Below, one piece after another: positions 16,624-25,361 of a stretch of DNA of 64,000 nucleotides; position 1 is the stretch's first letter; each line of letters starts with the position of its first letter. Source of the DNA: Anaerolineaceae bacterium. GTDB lineage: Bacteria > Chloroflexota > Anaerolineae > Aggregatilineales > Phototrophicaceae. The position numbers were made by a program, and so were the translations under genes. The stretch spans positions 62,001 to 126,000 of the forward strand of contig PABP01000010.1 in the NCBI GenBank assembly GCA_002699585.1, given 5' to 3'. The notes under the pieces are model-generated. The model was not told where the DNA came from. It worked only from the letters and a program-made list of their open reading frames with translations, and did not search any database.

Positions 16624-17823
16624 TTAGCCATTACAGGTGATGTCGGTTAGCTGCCATTGACCATCGATAAGCTCCAATCTAATGTTGGTTAGCGGATAGA
16701 TATTGTAACTACCCGGGCCACTTGGATATAGGCCACTCATCTGAACGGTTGCAGCATTGTCATTTGCATCGAGTACATCTGTCGCAAATCGCTCAGGGAG
16801 ATCCTGGGCACATAACACCGGATCGGCCATCAGATCGGCTTCAGACGCTGCCACTAATCGGTCGAGTAGATCAGCACTGACATGTCGATTCCAATGGTAA
16901 ACCGGGTTACGCAGTATATCCATTTCGATATTGTTATCGATGCTGTAGCGTATCTGTTCGGCATACTCTTTGTACAGAAGCTGAGCCAGGATTTCAGGTT
17001 CAAGGCCGCATGTAACTCTGGTGAGCAACCACTGCTGATCAGGTTTTTCAAGCTGAACGATCAGATGATGCGTATTCGGGTTGCCTTGAAAGTGCGCCTC
17101 TACCAGTAAAGTTGCGGAACTCTCGTGCACATCAACGTCACTTACCCAGACGCCCTGGGGAATGTCCTGAGCGCACAGGAACGGATCGCCACTGCCCGGC
17201 CCTATGCTGGCAACGGATGTGTCAATGGATGCCTGTAATGCTTCACTCAGATACGGGTACTCTCGGTAAGCACCCGTCGTCAGGATATTGCCCTCTCCTG
17301 ATTGCATCAACTGCTGCGCTTGATTGATATACCAGGTATAGAAGTCCTGAGCAACCCCACGCGGCGTTAGCGTATCACCACAGACAACATCGGCAATTTG
17401 CCATCTGCTGTCTGTTTGGGCAAGTATCAGCGTGACATTGTTGGACCGTGGTGTACCGAAGTATTCCCGAAGCAGAACTAGTGCCTGCTCACCGTCATTA
17501 TGCACAACGTCAAACTGGTACAGCGATGGGAGATCTTGCGCGCACAAAAACGGGTCGTGACCAATGCCTCTATCTCCGGCGCTGGCGACTTGGGTATCGA
17601 TAGCCTCGATTAGGCCCGCCGTAAGGAACTCATTCTCTCGATATGCGCCATCGACTATTGGATTACGAAAATCATCTGACTGATAGAAGTAGCCAAGATA
17701 CCAATCGTAGAATCTGGTTACAACGTCTTCGATACTTGCTGATTCTTGCGCCATACCGGGCAGCGATGAAGTGACAATCAATAGAGCGGTAAGTGCAAGA
17801 AACAGCCATTTCTTCGTGTTCAT
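16624..17823 (-). CDS. Secreted protein with three tandem DUF3828-like domains
   Basis: A 399-aa exported protein: signal peptide (residues 1-25, ending GMA-Q), then three copies of a domain of about 120 residues. Each copy has an aromatic helix (FYDWYLGYF; FYTWYINQA; LYKEYAEQI), an 'NPV/GAYRE' turn, a 'DPFLCAQDLP'-type signature (D-P-F-L-C-A-Q-D twice; D-P-V-L-C-A-Q-D once) and a closing 'W.(I/L)..(V/I).C' strand. The Cys pair in each copy (LCAQD and final VC/TC) probably forms a disulfide. The pattern fits DUF3828 (YbjP/YqhG-like), normally single. Start at 17823 has GGAGGG upstream. Function unknown. Confidence 0.8.
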   Translation of the reverse strand: MNTKKWLFLALTALLIVTSSLPGMAQESASIEDVVTRFYDWYLGYFYQSDDFRNPIVDGAYRENEFLTAGLIEAIDTQVASAGDRGIGHDPFLCAQDLPSLYQFDVVHNDGEQALVLLREYFGTPRSNNVTLILAQTDSRWQIADVVCGDTLTPRGVAQDFYTWYINQAQQLMQSGEGNILTTGAYREYPYLSEALQASIDTSVASIGPGSGDPFLCAQDIPQGVWVSDVDVHESSATLLVEAHFQGNPNTHHLIVQLEKPDQQWLLTRVTCGLEPEILAQLLYKEYAEQIRYSIDNNIEMDILRNPVYHWNRHVSADLLDRLVAASEADLMADPVLCAQDLPERFATDVLDANDNAATVQMSGLYPSGPGSYNIYPLTNIRLELIDGQWQLTDITCNG

Positions 17824-17980
17824 TTTTACCCTCCGCAATTCTTATGGAGAAAAACACATGACCGTTATTCACATCGTGAATTATTGCACAAACTTATTTT
17901 ATAATGAGTCAAATGGGCTGTAAATAACGCCAAGTATACGGAACGTATATGGTTACCGTATGACCTACGTTGGGGAGAGT

Positions 17981-19192
17981 CTAAAGCGATTGGCTGGCAA
18001 CAATCTGGCCGTTGACCACTTCATAAACCTGGGCACGTTCGAGAAATTCCGGCGTGAAAATATCGAGTTCGGTGGTGGTGACAATCGTCTGTGCGACCCC
18101 ATTAAGGCGTTCCAGTAGAAAGGCGCGGCGTTTGCTATCGAGTTCAGCGACGACTTCATCTAATAGCAAGATGGGCCACTCGCCGAGGTGATCGCGCATC
18201 CAACTGAGTTCGGCCAGTTTGAGGGCCAGCACAGCCGTTCGTGCCTGTCCCCGGCTGCCATAGAGACCGCAGTCACGGTCGTTGATGTAGAGGCGCAATT
18301 CATCACGGTGGGGGCCGCTGAGGGTGACGCCACGCATAATCGACTCGTGCTGCTCCAACTGGAGCTGCTGCATATACTGCGGGGCAATCTGTTCGGCGGT
18401 CAGCTCACGGTGCAAATCCAGGCCGAGCAAGTTGAACGACATCTGACCATCGGCCTCAGCGGTCGGCACAAAGCTGGGCTGATACTTGAGCGTGAGTGTT
18501 TCCATGCGGCCTGTGAGATCATCATGGTTGCGCTGGGCCAATTCTTCCAGTTCACGCAAGAAAGTCTGACGACCCGCGATAACGGCAGCCCCCGACTGCG
18601 CTAGTTGTTCATCCCAAAAACCGAGTTCCTTGCGATTGGCACGGCCCTCAGCAATGCGGCGCAGGAGTGCGTTACGCTGCGGCAGAATTTTTTCGTAAGT
18701 ATCAAGCGCTTGCAGATAGTCCTTGTTGACCTGGGTGAGGGTCGTATCCATGAAGCGGCGGCGCTCACTGGGGGAGCCTTCCACCAGGGCCAGGTCTTGC
18801 GGCAAAAACAGCACGACGGTCAGCAGGCCGACGACATCCATGACGCGCTTTTCCACGCTGTTGAGCTTGATGGTCTTTTTAAAGCGCGGTGTGCCCGTGG
18901 TTTTGTCCATCAACAACGTGATTTCAATACGTTGCGAGGCGCTTTCACGGTTGTTGACATCGGCTGTCAAACGGGCAAAAGGAATCGGGTCATCTTCCAC
19001 GCGCCAGTGAATCAGTTGGCGGTCGCTGGTGGTATAGGGCGAGCGCGAGGTCGCCAGATAATAAAGGGCTTCCAGGACGCTGGTTTTGCCCTGGGCATTT
19101 TCGCCATAGAGGACAATCGGCTGCTGCGGCAAGCTGAGTTCCAGGCGAGCATAATTGCGAAAATTTGTGAGCGATAGATGTTCAATATGCAT
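17981..19192 (-). CDS. recF: DNA replication/repair protein RecF
   Basis: A 403-aa RecF, an SMC-like ABC ATPase that binds gapped DNA and helps load RecA (RecFOR pathway). Walker A is 'GENAQGKTS' (residues about 29-37). The 'LSGPHRDELRL' signature region lies near residue 280, and Walker B with D-loop is 'LLLDEVVAELDSKRR' near residue 350. The N-terminus 'IEHLSLTNFRNYARLEL' is the classic RecF opening. The ATG at 19192 fits it. Length is slightly above the usual 360-375. It is separate from dnaA, dnaN and gyrB, next to which recF often sits. Confidence 0.95.
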   Translation of the reverse strand: MHIEHLSLTNFRNYARLELSLPQQPIVLYGENAQGKTSVLEALYYLATSRSPYTTSDRQLIHWRVEDDPIPFARLTADVNNRESASQRIEITLLMDKTTGTPRFKKTIKLNSVEKRVMDVVGLLTVVLFLPQDLALVEGSPSERRRFMDTTLTQVNKDYLQALDTYEKILPQRNALLRRIAEGRANRKELGFWDEQLAQSGAAVIAGRQTFLRELEELAQRNHDDLTGRMETLTLKYQPSFVPTAEADGQMSFNLLGLDLHRELTAEQIAPQYMQQLQLEQHESIMRGVTLSGPHRDELRLYINDRDCGLYGSRGQARTAVLALKLAELSWMRDHLGEWPILLLDEVVAELDSKRRAFLLERLNGVAQTIVTTTELDIFTPEFLERAQVYEVVNGQIVASQSL

Positions 19193-19303
19193 GGGGTATT
19201 CCGCTCGTGTGCGATGCCGGAAATTATAGCACACCGGTTCGATCTACCGTATGCCGCCCTGCCTGATTCCGCACCCGATTTTATATGAATTGTGCTAAAG
19301 GGG

Positions 19304-19338
19304 TTGACAAAACAGGCGCTTTATCGTAAAAATACGAT
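19304..19338 (+). promoter_or_regulatory. arsR promoter with ArsR-type operator
   Basis: TTGACA at 19304-19309 is followed 17 nt later by TAAAAA as a weak -10. The -10 is buried in the inverted repeat ATCGTA-AAAA-TACGAT (19323-19338). The repeat ends one base before the ATG at 19340. The same 16-nt sequence occurs again at 19670. Confidence 0.75.
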
Positions 19339-19339
19339 T

Positions 19340-19648
19340 ATGGAACCAAAGGAAGCAGTCAAAAGCTACAATCTCACAGCAGATGAGAAGCGGCTGGTGC
19401 AATTTATGAAGGCGCTTGGTCATCCGGCGCGGATGCAGATCGTTCGGTATCTACGCGAGAATCCGCAGTGTTTTACGGGTGATATTGTTGAGGTGCTGCC
19501 ATTGGCGCAGGCGACTGTTTCCCAGCATTTGAAAGTGCTGCGCGATGCCGGATTGATCTGTGGGACGATTGAAGGTCCGGCGACAAGCTACTGTCTGGAC
19601 GATGACACGTTCCGTTGGCTGAAGCAGCACGTAGACAACCTGCTATAG
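19340..19648 (+). CDS. ArsR/SmtB family repressor
   Basis: A 102-aa winged-helix regulator. 'FMKALGHPARMQIVRYL' opens the HTH_5 domain and 'LAQATVSQHLKVLRDAGLICGTIEGP' is the recognition helix and wing. The classical ELCVCDL arsenite site is absent; one Cys (NPQCFTGDI) sits near the equivalent helix and two more (ICG, SYCLDD) lie further on. An alternative three-Cys site is therefore possible but unproved. The protein very likely binds the paired 16-nt operators before its own gene and before the next. Start at 19340 (MEPKEAV); longer GTG start at 19292 would run through the operator. Confidence 0.85.
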   Translation: MEPKEAVKSYNLTADEKRLVQFMKALGHPARMQIVRYLRENPQCFTGDIVEVLPLAQATVSQHLKVLRDAGLICGTIEGPATSYCLDDDTFRWLKQHVDNLL

Positions 19649-19669
19649 TTCTCTTTTTTTGTTGGCTAT

Positions 19670-19685
19670 ATCGTAAAAATACGAT
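19670..19685 (+). promoter_or_regulatory. Second copy of the ArsR-type operator
   Basis: ATCGTAAAAATACGAT, identical over 16 nt to 19323-19338, lies between arsR and the monooxygenase gene, 17 nt before the ATG at 19702. CTCTTTTTTTG at 19651-19661 precedes it. Confidence 0.75.
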
Positions 19686-19701
19686 GAAAGGAAAGATCAG
19701 C

Positions 19702-21033
19702 ATGAGCCAGTTACCTGTGGCTATCATTGGCGCCGGTCCGGTGGGATTGGCAGCAAGTGCCCATCTCATCGAGCGTGGACTCAAACCGATTGTCTTTGAA
19801 GCCGGTTCCGAAATCGGCGCGAATGTGCGCGACTGGGGCCATGTACGCATGTTTTCTCCGTGGGAGTATACGGTTGATTCGGCGTCGGTTCGGCTGTTGC
19901 AAGCACACGGTTGGCAAATGCCGCTCGCCCAGGAACTGCCAACTGGCCATGATCTGGTCACGAAGTACATGCAACCCTACTCACAACTGCCAGAAATCCG
20001 GGAGCACATTCACCTGAATACGCGAGTGGTTGCCATCAGTCGGCGAGACATCGACAAGATGAAAGATCGGGGCCGTGATGATGCTGCGTTCGTGCTGCAT
20101 GTGGTCAACGGGGATGGGACTGAATCCCTGGTTGAAGCACAGGCCGTGATTGACGCATCGGGAACGTGGCACCAACCGAATCCGCTTGGTTCCGGTGGGC
20201 TGCCAGCGATTGGCGAAAAACAGCATACAGGGCATATCCGCTATGGTATCCCAGATATTGCTGGAAGTGATCAATCGCGTTATGCCAATCAGCGGGTGAT
20301 GGTCGTGGGCAGCGGGCACTCAGCTATCAATGCCCTGCTGGACCTGGCCTCTCTCAAAGATGCCCATCCAGATACCCAAATCTATTGGGCGATGCGCGGC
20401 ACGAATATGCAAGCGGTCTATGGGGGTCAAGAAGATGATGCCCTACCCGCGCGCGGCGCATTGGGCCAACGGGTGCGGCTGCGCGTCGAAGCGGGCGACA
20501 TCAGCGTATTGTCTCCATTCCGTATTCGCCAGTTTGAAGATGCCAGCAATGGTATGCGCGTGATTGGTGATGCGCCGGAAGGTGAAACGAGCGTTGTCGT
20601 CGATGAGGTGATTGCGGCAACGGGTGCGCGACCTGACCTCGACATGATCCGTGAATTGCGGTTGGAATTGGACCCGTCACTGGAGAGTTCGCGGACGTTA
20701 GGGCCTATGATCGACCCCAATATTCACTCCTGCGGCACGGTTCCGCCGCATGGTGAAGCCGAACTGCGCCATCCAGAGAAGAACTTCTATATCGTCGGGA
20801 TGAAGAGCTACGGTCGTGCGCCGACCTTCTTGCTGGCGACGGGCTATGAACAGGTGCGGTCGGTGGTCGCTGCGCTGGCTGGCGATTGGGAAGCGGCTAA
20901 GGATGTTCAGCTTAAGCTGCCAGAAACGGGCGTTTGCAGTACGGACTTCGCGGATGATTCTGATGACAGTGCTTGCTGTGGTACGGCTGTCGAAACGTCC
21001 ATCAGCCTGGATGCCATCCGCATCAAGCAGTAA
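19702..21033 (+). CDS. ArsO-like flavin-dependent monooxygenase
   Basis: A 443-aa FAD/NAD(P)-binding monooxygenase. The FAD Rossmann loop is 'IIGAGPVGLAASAHL' (residues about 7-21), the NADPH loop 'VMVVGSGHSAINALLDLA' near residue 200, and 'VIAATGARPDLDMI' the ATG motif near residue 310. Flavin monooxygenases of this type sit in arsenic operons beside arsR as arsO. The C-terminal tail has Cys (GVCSTDF, SACCG) that could bind thiophilic metal. The start has AAAGGA upstream. It is controlled by the second operator copy. No arsC, arsB or arsM is seen, so its in vivo reaction is inferred. Confidence 0.8.
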   Translation: MSQLPVAIIGAGPVGLAASAHLIERGLKPIVFEAGSEIGANVRDWGHVRMFSPWEYTVDSASVRLLQAHGWQMPLAQELPTGHDLVTKYMQPYSQLPEIREHIHLNTRVVAISRRDIDKMKDRGRDDAAFVLHVVNGDGTESLVEAQAVIDASGTWHQPNPLGSGGLPAIGEKQHTGHIRYGIPDIAGSDQSRYANQRVMVVGSGHSAINALLDLASLKDAHPDTQIYWAMRGTNMQAVYGGQEDDALPARGALGQRVRLRVEAGDISVLSPFRIRQFEDASNGMRVIGDAPEGETSVVVDEVIAATGARPDLDMIRELRLELDPSLESSRTLGPMIDPNIHSCGTVPPHGEAELRHPEKNFYIVGMKSYGRAPTFLLATGYEQVRSVVAALAGDWEAAKDVQLKLPETGVCSTDFADDSDDSACCGTAVETSISLDAIRIKQ

Positions 21034-21063
21034 AGAACATACACGTACAAGGTCAATTGATAG

Positions 21064-21100
21064 CGAGTCTGCCAGGGATTCTGGTAGACTCGTTTGCATT
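21064..21100 (+). terminator. Terminator after the monooxygenase gene
   Basis: A 12-bp stem with one mismatch (CGAGTCTGCCAG / CTGGTAGACTCG, loop GGATT) followed by TTTGCATTCT, 30 nt past the stop codon. Confidence 0.75.
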
Positions 21101-21130
21101 CTATCTACCTGTATCGCGTGACCAAACCGC

Positions 21131-22297
21131 ATGGCGTCTTTGATTCTAAAAACGGCTGTATATACACTGACCCTGTGGTTGGGTCTGTATCTGATAGAAC
21201 GCAACGGCGCCAAGCCCGCCATGCGTTATGCTGGATTGGGGCTGGTGAGCTATGCTGTTGGATTGGCCTGGGTCACGCTGCTAAACGAAGGCACTGATTC
21301 CGTCGCATGGGTAGCGATTGCCCCGCTGGTGTGCTGGGTGCTGGCGCTACGGCAGTTGTTCATTGAGCGGCCAGAGCAACCTGGGGTGGATCACTGGGTG
21401 TGGTGGGCCATCGTGGCGACGGTGTTCTTCGGGCTTGGGCTGGGACTGTTATTCTTACCGATGCAACTGCTACCTCCTGATTGGGTGCTACTCGCTATCA
21501 GTGTGGATCTGCTGCTGTTGGGCTATGCCATCGCACAATTAGATGCTGCCGACGAGGGTGAGGCCCTGCTGCCGGATGCCCTGCGGTCACTACTTGCTAC
21601 GAGTTTGGCAGTCCTGATTGTTGGGGGGCAAGTGGTGCTGGTGATGAGCATCGAGAGAAGTTCGACAGTGGGCCTGAGACTACTGCTCATCAGCCTGGTG
21701 ACAACGATGACCGTGTTGGTTGTATTGGCTAGGCGCATTCGCAGGTTGATGGATCGGCTGGTTTTCCGGCGAAACCCAAACTTACTGATACAACGGACGG
21801 CATTGCAAGCAGCGGCGGACGCGCTCCCACGCGCTAAAGCCCAGCATGATTTCCTGAATATGGACACCGATGAATTCGCAAGATTGACACGGCGAGCCAT
21901 CAGCCATATGGGCCGACTGGACCGTTTGGTTAGCAGTCCATTGATGCACCTACCCTTGATTGAGACTCAACTGAAAGCAAGCGCGACATCCCTGGAACGT
22001 GCGGCCCTTCTCAAGGCATTGCTGGCAGAGAGCATCGAGCGGTTGAAACCTCAAACAGGCGAAGCTGTCGGTACGTCAGATGTTTGGCACTACTATAATG
22101 TGCTTTACTATCCGTATGTACGGGGGTTAAAACCGCTCAGTCGACGATTGGTCATGTCTGAGTTGGACGAGGACACGCGATTGGTCATGGACTGGTTCCA
22201 GCAGCAAGTGCCAGAGCGAACGCTGCACAACTGGCAAAATTCAGCGGCGACGCTGGTTGCACAGGATTTGCGCGAACGCATGGGAGATATGCGCTAA
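21131..22297 (+). CDS. Multi-pass membrane protein with cytoplasmic helical domain
   Basis: A 388-aa protein with about seven to eight predicted membrane helices in residues 1-205 ('LILKTAVYTLTLWLGLYLI', 'VWWAIVATVFFGLGLGLLF', 'WVLLAISVDLLLLGYAIA', 'LLATSLAVLIVGGQVVLVM', 'LLLISLVTTMTVLVVLA'). A cytoplasmic basic turn 'RRIRRLMDRLVFRRNP' follows, then a helical domain to the end. The D-R-L-V-F-R-R-N-P step after the membrane part resembles the junction in Chloroflexota sensor proteins, but no kinase motifs follow. Function unknown; signalling is a guess. Confidence 0.65.
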   Translation: MASLILKTAVYTLTLWLGLYLIERNGAKPAMRYAGLGLVSYAVGLAWVTLLNEGTDSVAWVAIAPLVCWVLALRQLFIERPEQPGVDHWVWWAIVATVFFGLGLGLLFLPMQLLPPDWVLLAISVDLLLLGYAIAQLDAADEGEALLPDALRSLLATSLAVLIVGGQVVLVMSIERSSTVGLRLLLISLVTTMTVLVVLARRIRRLMDRLVFRRNPNLLIQRTALQAAADALPRAKAQHDFLNMDTDEFARLTRRAISHMGRLDRLVSSPLMHLPLIETQLKASATSLERAALLKALLAESIERLKPQTGEAVGTSDVWHYYNVLYYPYVRGLKPLSRRLVMSELDEDTRLVMDWFQQQVPERTLHNWQNSAATLVAQDLRERMGDMR

Positions 22298-22395
22298 ACG
22301 TGCATATTGGCAGCGATTGGCAGTGTTTTGGGTGGGATTGGCAGTGTTTGATGTGCGAACGTGGATACAACGTTCCACACGAGGCAGGAGGCAAC

Positions 22396-22857
22396 ATGAT
22401 GCAATCCGTACCTAATAGCTGGATAAACTGGCTGAAGATCATATGTGGTGTATTCATTCTCTATGGGCTGGCGCTGGTGTTTTTGCCAGAGCAAATTCAA
22501 GATGTACAGGGTGCGATCTATTACAATTGGCCGCTGGATGAAGACGTTTTCAGCCAGGTAACGGCCATCGACCGTAACTATTTCATGCTCCTTTATGGCA
22601 TTATCGGTGGCGTGCTGATTGGCTGGGCGGTACTGATTTATGCTATGGTGAATGGGCCGCTGCGTTACGGTCAACGCTGGGCATGGCAAGCACTGATCGC
22701 CAGCCTGAGCGCCTGGTTTGTGACTGATACGCTGATTTCCGGGGCAACCGGCTATAGCATCAATGTGCTGTTCAATGTCGTAAGCGCAGTCGCCTTTGCT
22801 GTGCCTCTGTTCGCTATCCGCCGCTATATGACAACCGACAACACGGCAACCCAATAG
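22396..22857 (+). CDS. Small membrane protein (153 aa)
   Basis: About four membrane helices ('WLKIICGVFILYGLALVFL', 'FMLLYGIIGGVLIGWAVLIYAMV', 'WQALIASLSAWFVTDTLI', 'VLFNVVSAVAFAVPLFAI'). The longer frame back to 22300 was not used: AGGAGG at about 22386-22391 points to the ATG at 22396. A GATTGGCAGTGTTT direct repeat (two copies in 22316-22350) lies upstream. It is followed after 12 nt by another small membrane protein, so the two probably act together. Family not recognised. Confidence 0.7.
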   Translation: MMQSVPNSWINWLKIICGVFILYGLALVFLPEQIQDVQGAIYYNWPLDEDVFSQVTAIDRNYFMLLYGIIGGVLIGWAVLIYAMVNGPLRYGQRWAWQALIASLSAWFVTDTLISGATGYSINVLFNVVSAVAFAVPLFAIRRYMTTDNTATQ

Positions 22858-22869
22858 GAGATAGTCGCT

Positions 22870-23304
22870 ATGAACGACAGTTTGTTACGCAATGCCATGC
22901 TAGCCAATGCCCTATTCTGTGCCAGCAGCGGCCTGCTGCTGACGCTGGCAGCAGGGCCTATCGCTGAGTGGATGGGTATCGGCCAGAGTGAGCTATTGGG
23001 GTTGATGACGGGCGACGTGTTTATCAGAGTCGTCGGGATTATCCTGCTACCCTATTCGGCTTTGATCGCCTCCCTGAGCCGCCGTGAGGATTTGTCGCTG
23101 CCGGGTCAGTTTGCATCAGCTATGGATATGCTGTGGGTGGTCGCCAGTTATGGGCTGCTGCTGACGCAGATCTTCCCATTAAATACAGCGGGCAATTGGG
23201 CGGTGCTGATTGTCGCAGACATTGTGCTGGCGTTTGCGCTGGTCCAGTTATGGGGGCTACGTATTATGAACCGGGGACGTAAAGCCAAGGCCGAGTCGCA
23301 CTAA
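22870..23304 (+). CDS. Small membrane protein (144 aa)
   Basis: Four predicted membrane helices ('AMLANALFCASSGLLLTLAA', 'DVFIRVVGIILLPYSALIA', 'AMDMLWVVASYGLLLTQIF', 'WAVLIVADIVLAFALVQLWG') and a basic C-terminus (NRGRKAKAESH) that should face the cytoplasm. The 12-nt gap and the shared AGGAG ribosome site place it in one operon with the previous gene. General resemblance to small integral proteins of the DoxX/SPW style, without a decisive motif. Confidence 0.65.
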   Translation: MNDSLLRNAMLANALFCASSGLLLTLAAGPIAEWMGIGQSELLGLMTGDVFIRVVGIILLPYSALIASLSRREDLSLPGQFASAMDMLWVVASYGLLLTQIFPLNTAGNWAVLIVADIVLAFALVQLWGLRIMNRGRKAKAESH

Positions 23305-23363
23305 GATGTGTTGACATTGGAACGCAAGAGGGGCTGACATATGCGTTTTGCATGTAAAACCCA

Positions 23364-23387
23364 GGGCATAACATGTTATGCCCCTAC
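23364..23387. repeat. GTAGGGGC-family palindrome
   Basis: GGGCATAACATGTTATGCCC followed by CTAC: a perfect 20-nt palindrome, 60 nt after the membrane protein gene. Confidence 0.75.
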
Positions 23388-23437
23388 AACCTGCACTTTT
23401 TAGCGTGCTATACACATTGAACTGGCAACTGACAGAC

Positions 23438-23995
23438 CTAGTCAAAAAGAGATTTGAGCGCCAGGGAAAAACCGGGCAGTACATCACCACCTTGGAGGCT
23501 GCCCGATGCAACAACCGTTTGCAGAAGGTAGCCCTGCTCGGTGGGTTGGTAAACATCGACGACCTGATCTTCGGGATAGATCACCCATACCAAATGCGTG
23601 CCTGCATCCAGATACATGCGCACTTTCTTCATGATGGCCGTCGCGGTTTCACTGGGTGAGATGACTTCTACGGCGAGGTCGGGGCCGCCTTCAATACGAT
23701 CCGGTAACCCATCAGGAAAACGGTCTTTGCTGACGAAAGAACAATCCGGGATGCGAACTGTCCCCGGGGATAATGTATAACCCCCATCAGCTCCCATGAC
23801 ATATCCCAGATCATTATCTTCAACAAAAACGTTTAAGCGCGAGCCGAGACGCAAGGCCAAGCGCGAGTTGGGGTTAGATGATGGGGGCATTTCAACAATT
23901 TCTCCCTCAATTAGCTCGTAGCGACGATCAACTTCCTGTTCATCGAGGAAGGCATAGAAATCTTCGACTGTGAGTTTGGGATGTTGCAGTACCAT
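23438..23995 (-). CDS. Uma2 family (DUF820) PD-(D/E)XK-fold protein
   Basis: A 185-aa Uma2 protein. The opening 'LTVEDFYAFLDEQEVDRRYELIEGEIVEM' is the family signature. The nuclease-fold residues are the D in 'VRIPDCSFVS', the E in 'PDLAVEVISPSE', and the K of 'IMKKVRMYLDAG', followed by 'HLVWVIYPE'. All active-site residues look intact. Uma2 proteins are restriction-endonuclease-like, abundant in cyanobacteria and Chloroflexota, and mostly without known role. It stands alone with no methylase. Confidence 0.9.
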   Translation of the reverse strand: MVLQHPKLTVEDFYAFLDEQEVDRRYELIEGEIVEMPPSSNPNSRLALRLGSRLNVFVEDNDLGYVMGADGGYTLSPGTVRIPDCSFVSKDRFPDGLPDRIEGGPDLAVEVISPSETATAIMKKVRMYLDAGTHLVWVIYPEDQVVDVYQPTEQGYLLQTVVASGSLQGGDVLPGFSLALKSLFD

Positions 23996-24033
23996 CGTCT
24001 GTGCTCCATAGATAACTGCTAACAGTATAGCAC

Positions 24034-25230
24034 TTATGGCAAAAGATGATCGCGTAGGAGATTATGAACAACGGCGGCATAACGCTGTGCGCCCAGGTCG
24101 CTAAAGTGGCCATCGAAGGGCAGATTGTACCAACTGCTGATGTCCTCTTCGGTGGCATCGGACATCAGCAGCGGCGCGGTTTCAATGATGGGCAGATCGG
24201 CATACGTCGCCTGGAAATCTGGCATGGGCGTGTCGTAGGCTCCGTTGAGCAATTCGACATGGGTCGGGATGTGCAGCAGCAGGTTATTGGGCTGCATAGC
24301 CAGCAGCTTGTCGAGTTCGGTGCGGCTGATGTGCATGGCGGCAGTATCGTTGGGATAAAGGCGTAGTTGGTCGGTGGTGCGCGACAGGCGCGGGACCAAC
24401 CCAAAACGCCAGCCAATAGTGGCTGCAAACAACTCAGGATAGGGACTCAGCCAGGGGCGACGGGCAACGTCAGCAGCATAGAGGTCCTGGCGCATCTGCT
24501 CCAGGCCGCTGCCATCAGCTACAAAATACTGCGGCAGAATCAGGACGCCAAAAACACACCAGGGATTATCTACGGAAACGGGCTGACGGTAGCACGTCAG
24601 GTGCAAATCCCAGGTGCGACCCTCACGCTCCACCTGAGTCACGCCCTCCCAGAGAAAACGGCGGCGTAGGTCGTCGCTGATGAAGCTGATGATGACCAGA
24701 TCGGGATCGTATTCGGCGGCGCGGTTGGTATAGACATCGTCGAACTGCTCCATGCCGATAGCCTCCAGGCCGAAGTTGAGCACGGAAATGCGGTCGACAT
24801 CTAGCGGATTGAGCAAATCCTGATCAGAATCGAGCAAAGATTGTAGCTCCCCCGCCCAAGGACGATCATTGAATACGCCCGCTGTGAATGAATCGCCAAT
24901 CAGGGCAATGCGATATTCTCGCTCGGCTTTTTGTTTTGGCACGTCGATGGTGGCGGGCAGGCCGTCGTTGTTGGTCAGGACGTTGGTGGCGTAGACGCTG
25001 ACATCCGGCGGCTCAGTCTGAGTGTAGCGCACGTTGGCATCCGCCGGGTAACGATAACCCACTTCCTCATCCGCCAGGTGCAGCGGTTGATCCGTCCACC
25101 AGACTGTGAAGGGTTCATAGCCGTTGCTGAGCTGGATATAGGTCACGACCCGGTAGCCGACTTCCAACACGGCATAAGTCAGGAAGATGGACATCACCAC
25201 GATGAGGCTGTTGACGAGGACTTTTCGCAT
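24034..25230 (-). CDS. Membrane-anchored SGNH/GDSL hydrolase-like protein
   Basis: A 398-aa protein with one N-terminal membrane anchor (residues 5-24) and an SGNH domain. Block I is 'IALIGDSFTAGVFND' (G-D-S nucleophile), block II/III 'VLNFGLEAIGMEQFDDVY', and block V 'PFDGHFSDLGAQRYA' (D-x2-H replaced by D-G-H). These enzymes deacylate lipids or polysaccharides, for example O-acetyl groups. About 230 residues between blocks III and V hold W- and R-rich segments. Probably acts on extracytoplasmic glycans (inference). RBS weak. Confidence 0.8.
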   Translation of the reverse strand: MRKVLVNSLIVVMSIFLTYAVLEVGYRVVTYIQLSNGYEPFTVWWTDQPLHLADEEVGYRYPADANVRYTQTEPPDVSVYATNVLTNNDGLPATIDVPKQKAEREYRIALIGDSFTAGVFNDRPWAGELQSLLDSDQDLLNPLDVDRISVLNFGLEAIGMEQFDDVYTNRAAEYDPDLVIISFISDDLRRRFLWEGVTQVEREGRTWDLHLTCYRQPVSVDNPWCVFGVLILPQYFVADGSGLEQMRQDLYAADVARRPWLSPYPELFAATIGWRFGLVPRLSRTTDQLRLYPNDTAAMHISRTELDKLLAMQPNNLLLHIPTHVELLNGAYDTPMPDFQATYADLPIIETAPLLMSDATEEDISSWYNLPFDGHFSDLGAQRYAAVVHNLLRDHLLP

Positions 25231-25361
25231 TTATGGCTCGTATGGTTACCAATATCTTATCAAAAGCCCTGTTAGCATAATCGCTTCAAACGAAGTGCTC
25301 AAGATGGGGTATCAGGAGAATGGAGCTGGGCGAGTATTTGTTACACCTGGGTGATTTTAGT

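Noticed and set aside
18605-19177. 190-codon plus-strand frame inside recF
   Set aside because: Antisense to a gene with clear Walker motifs.
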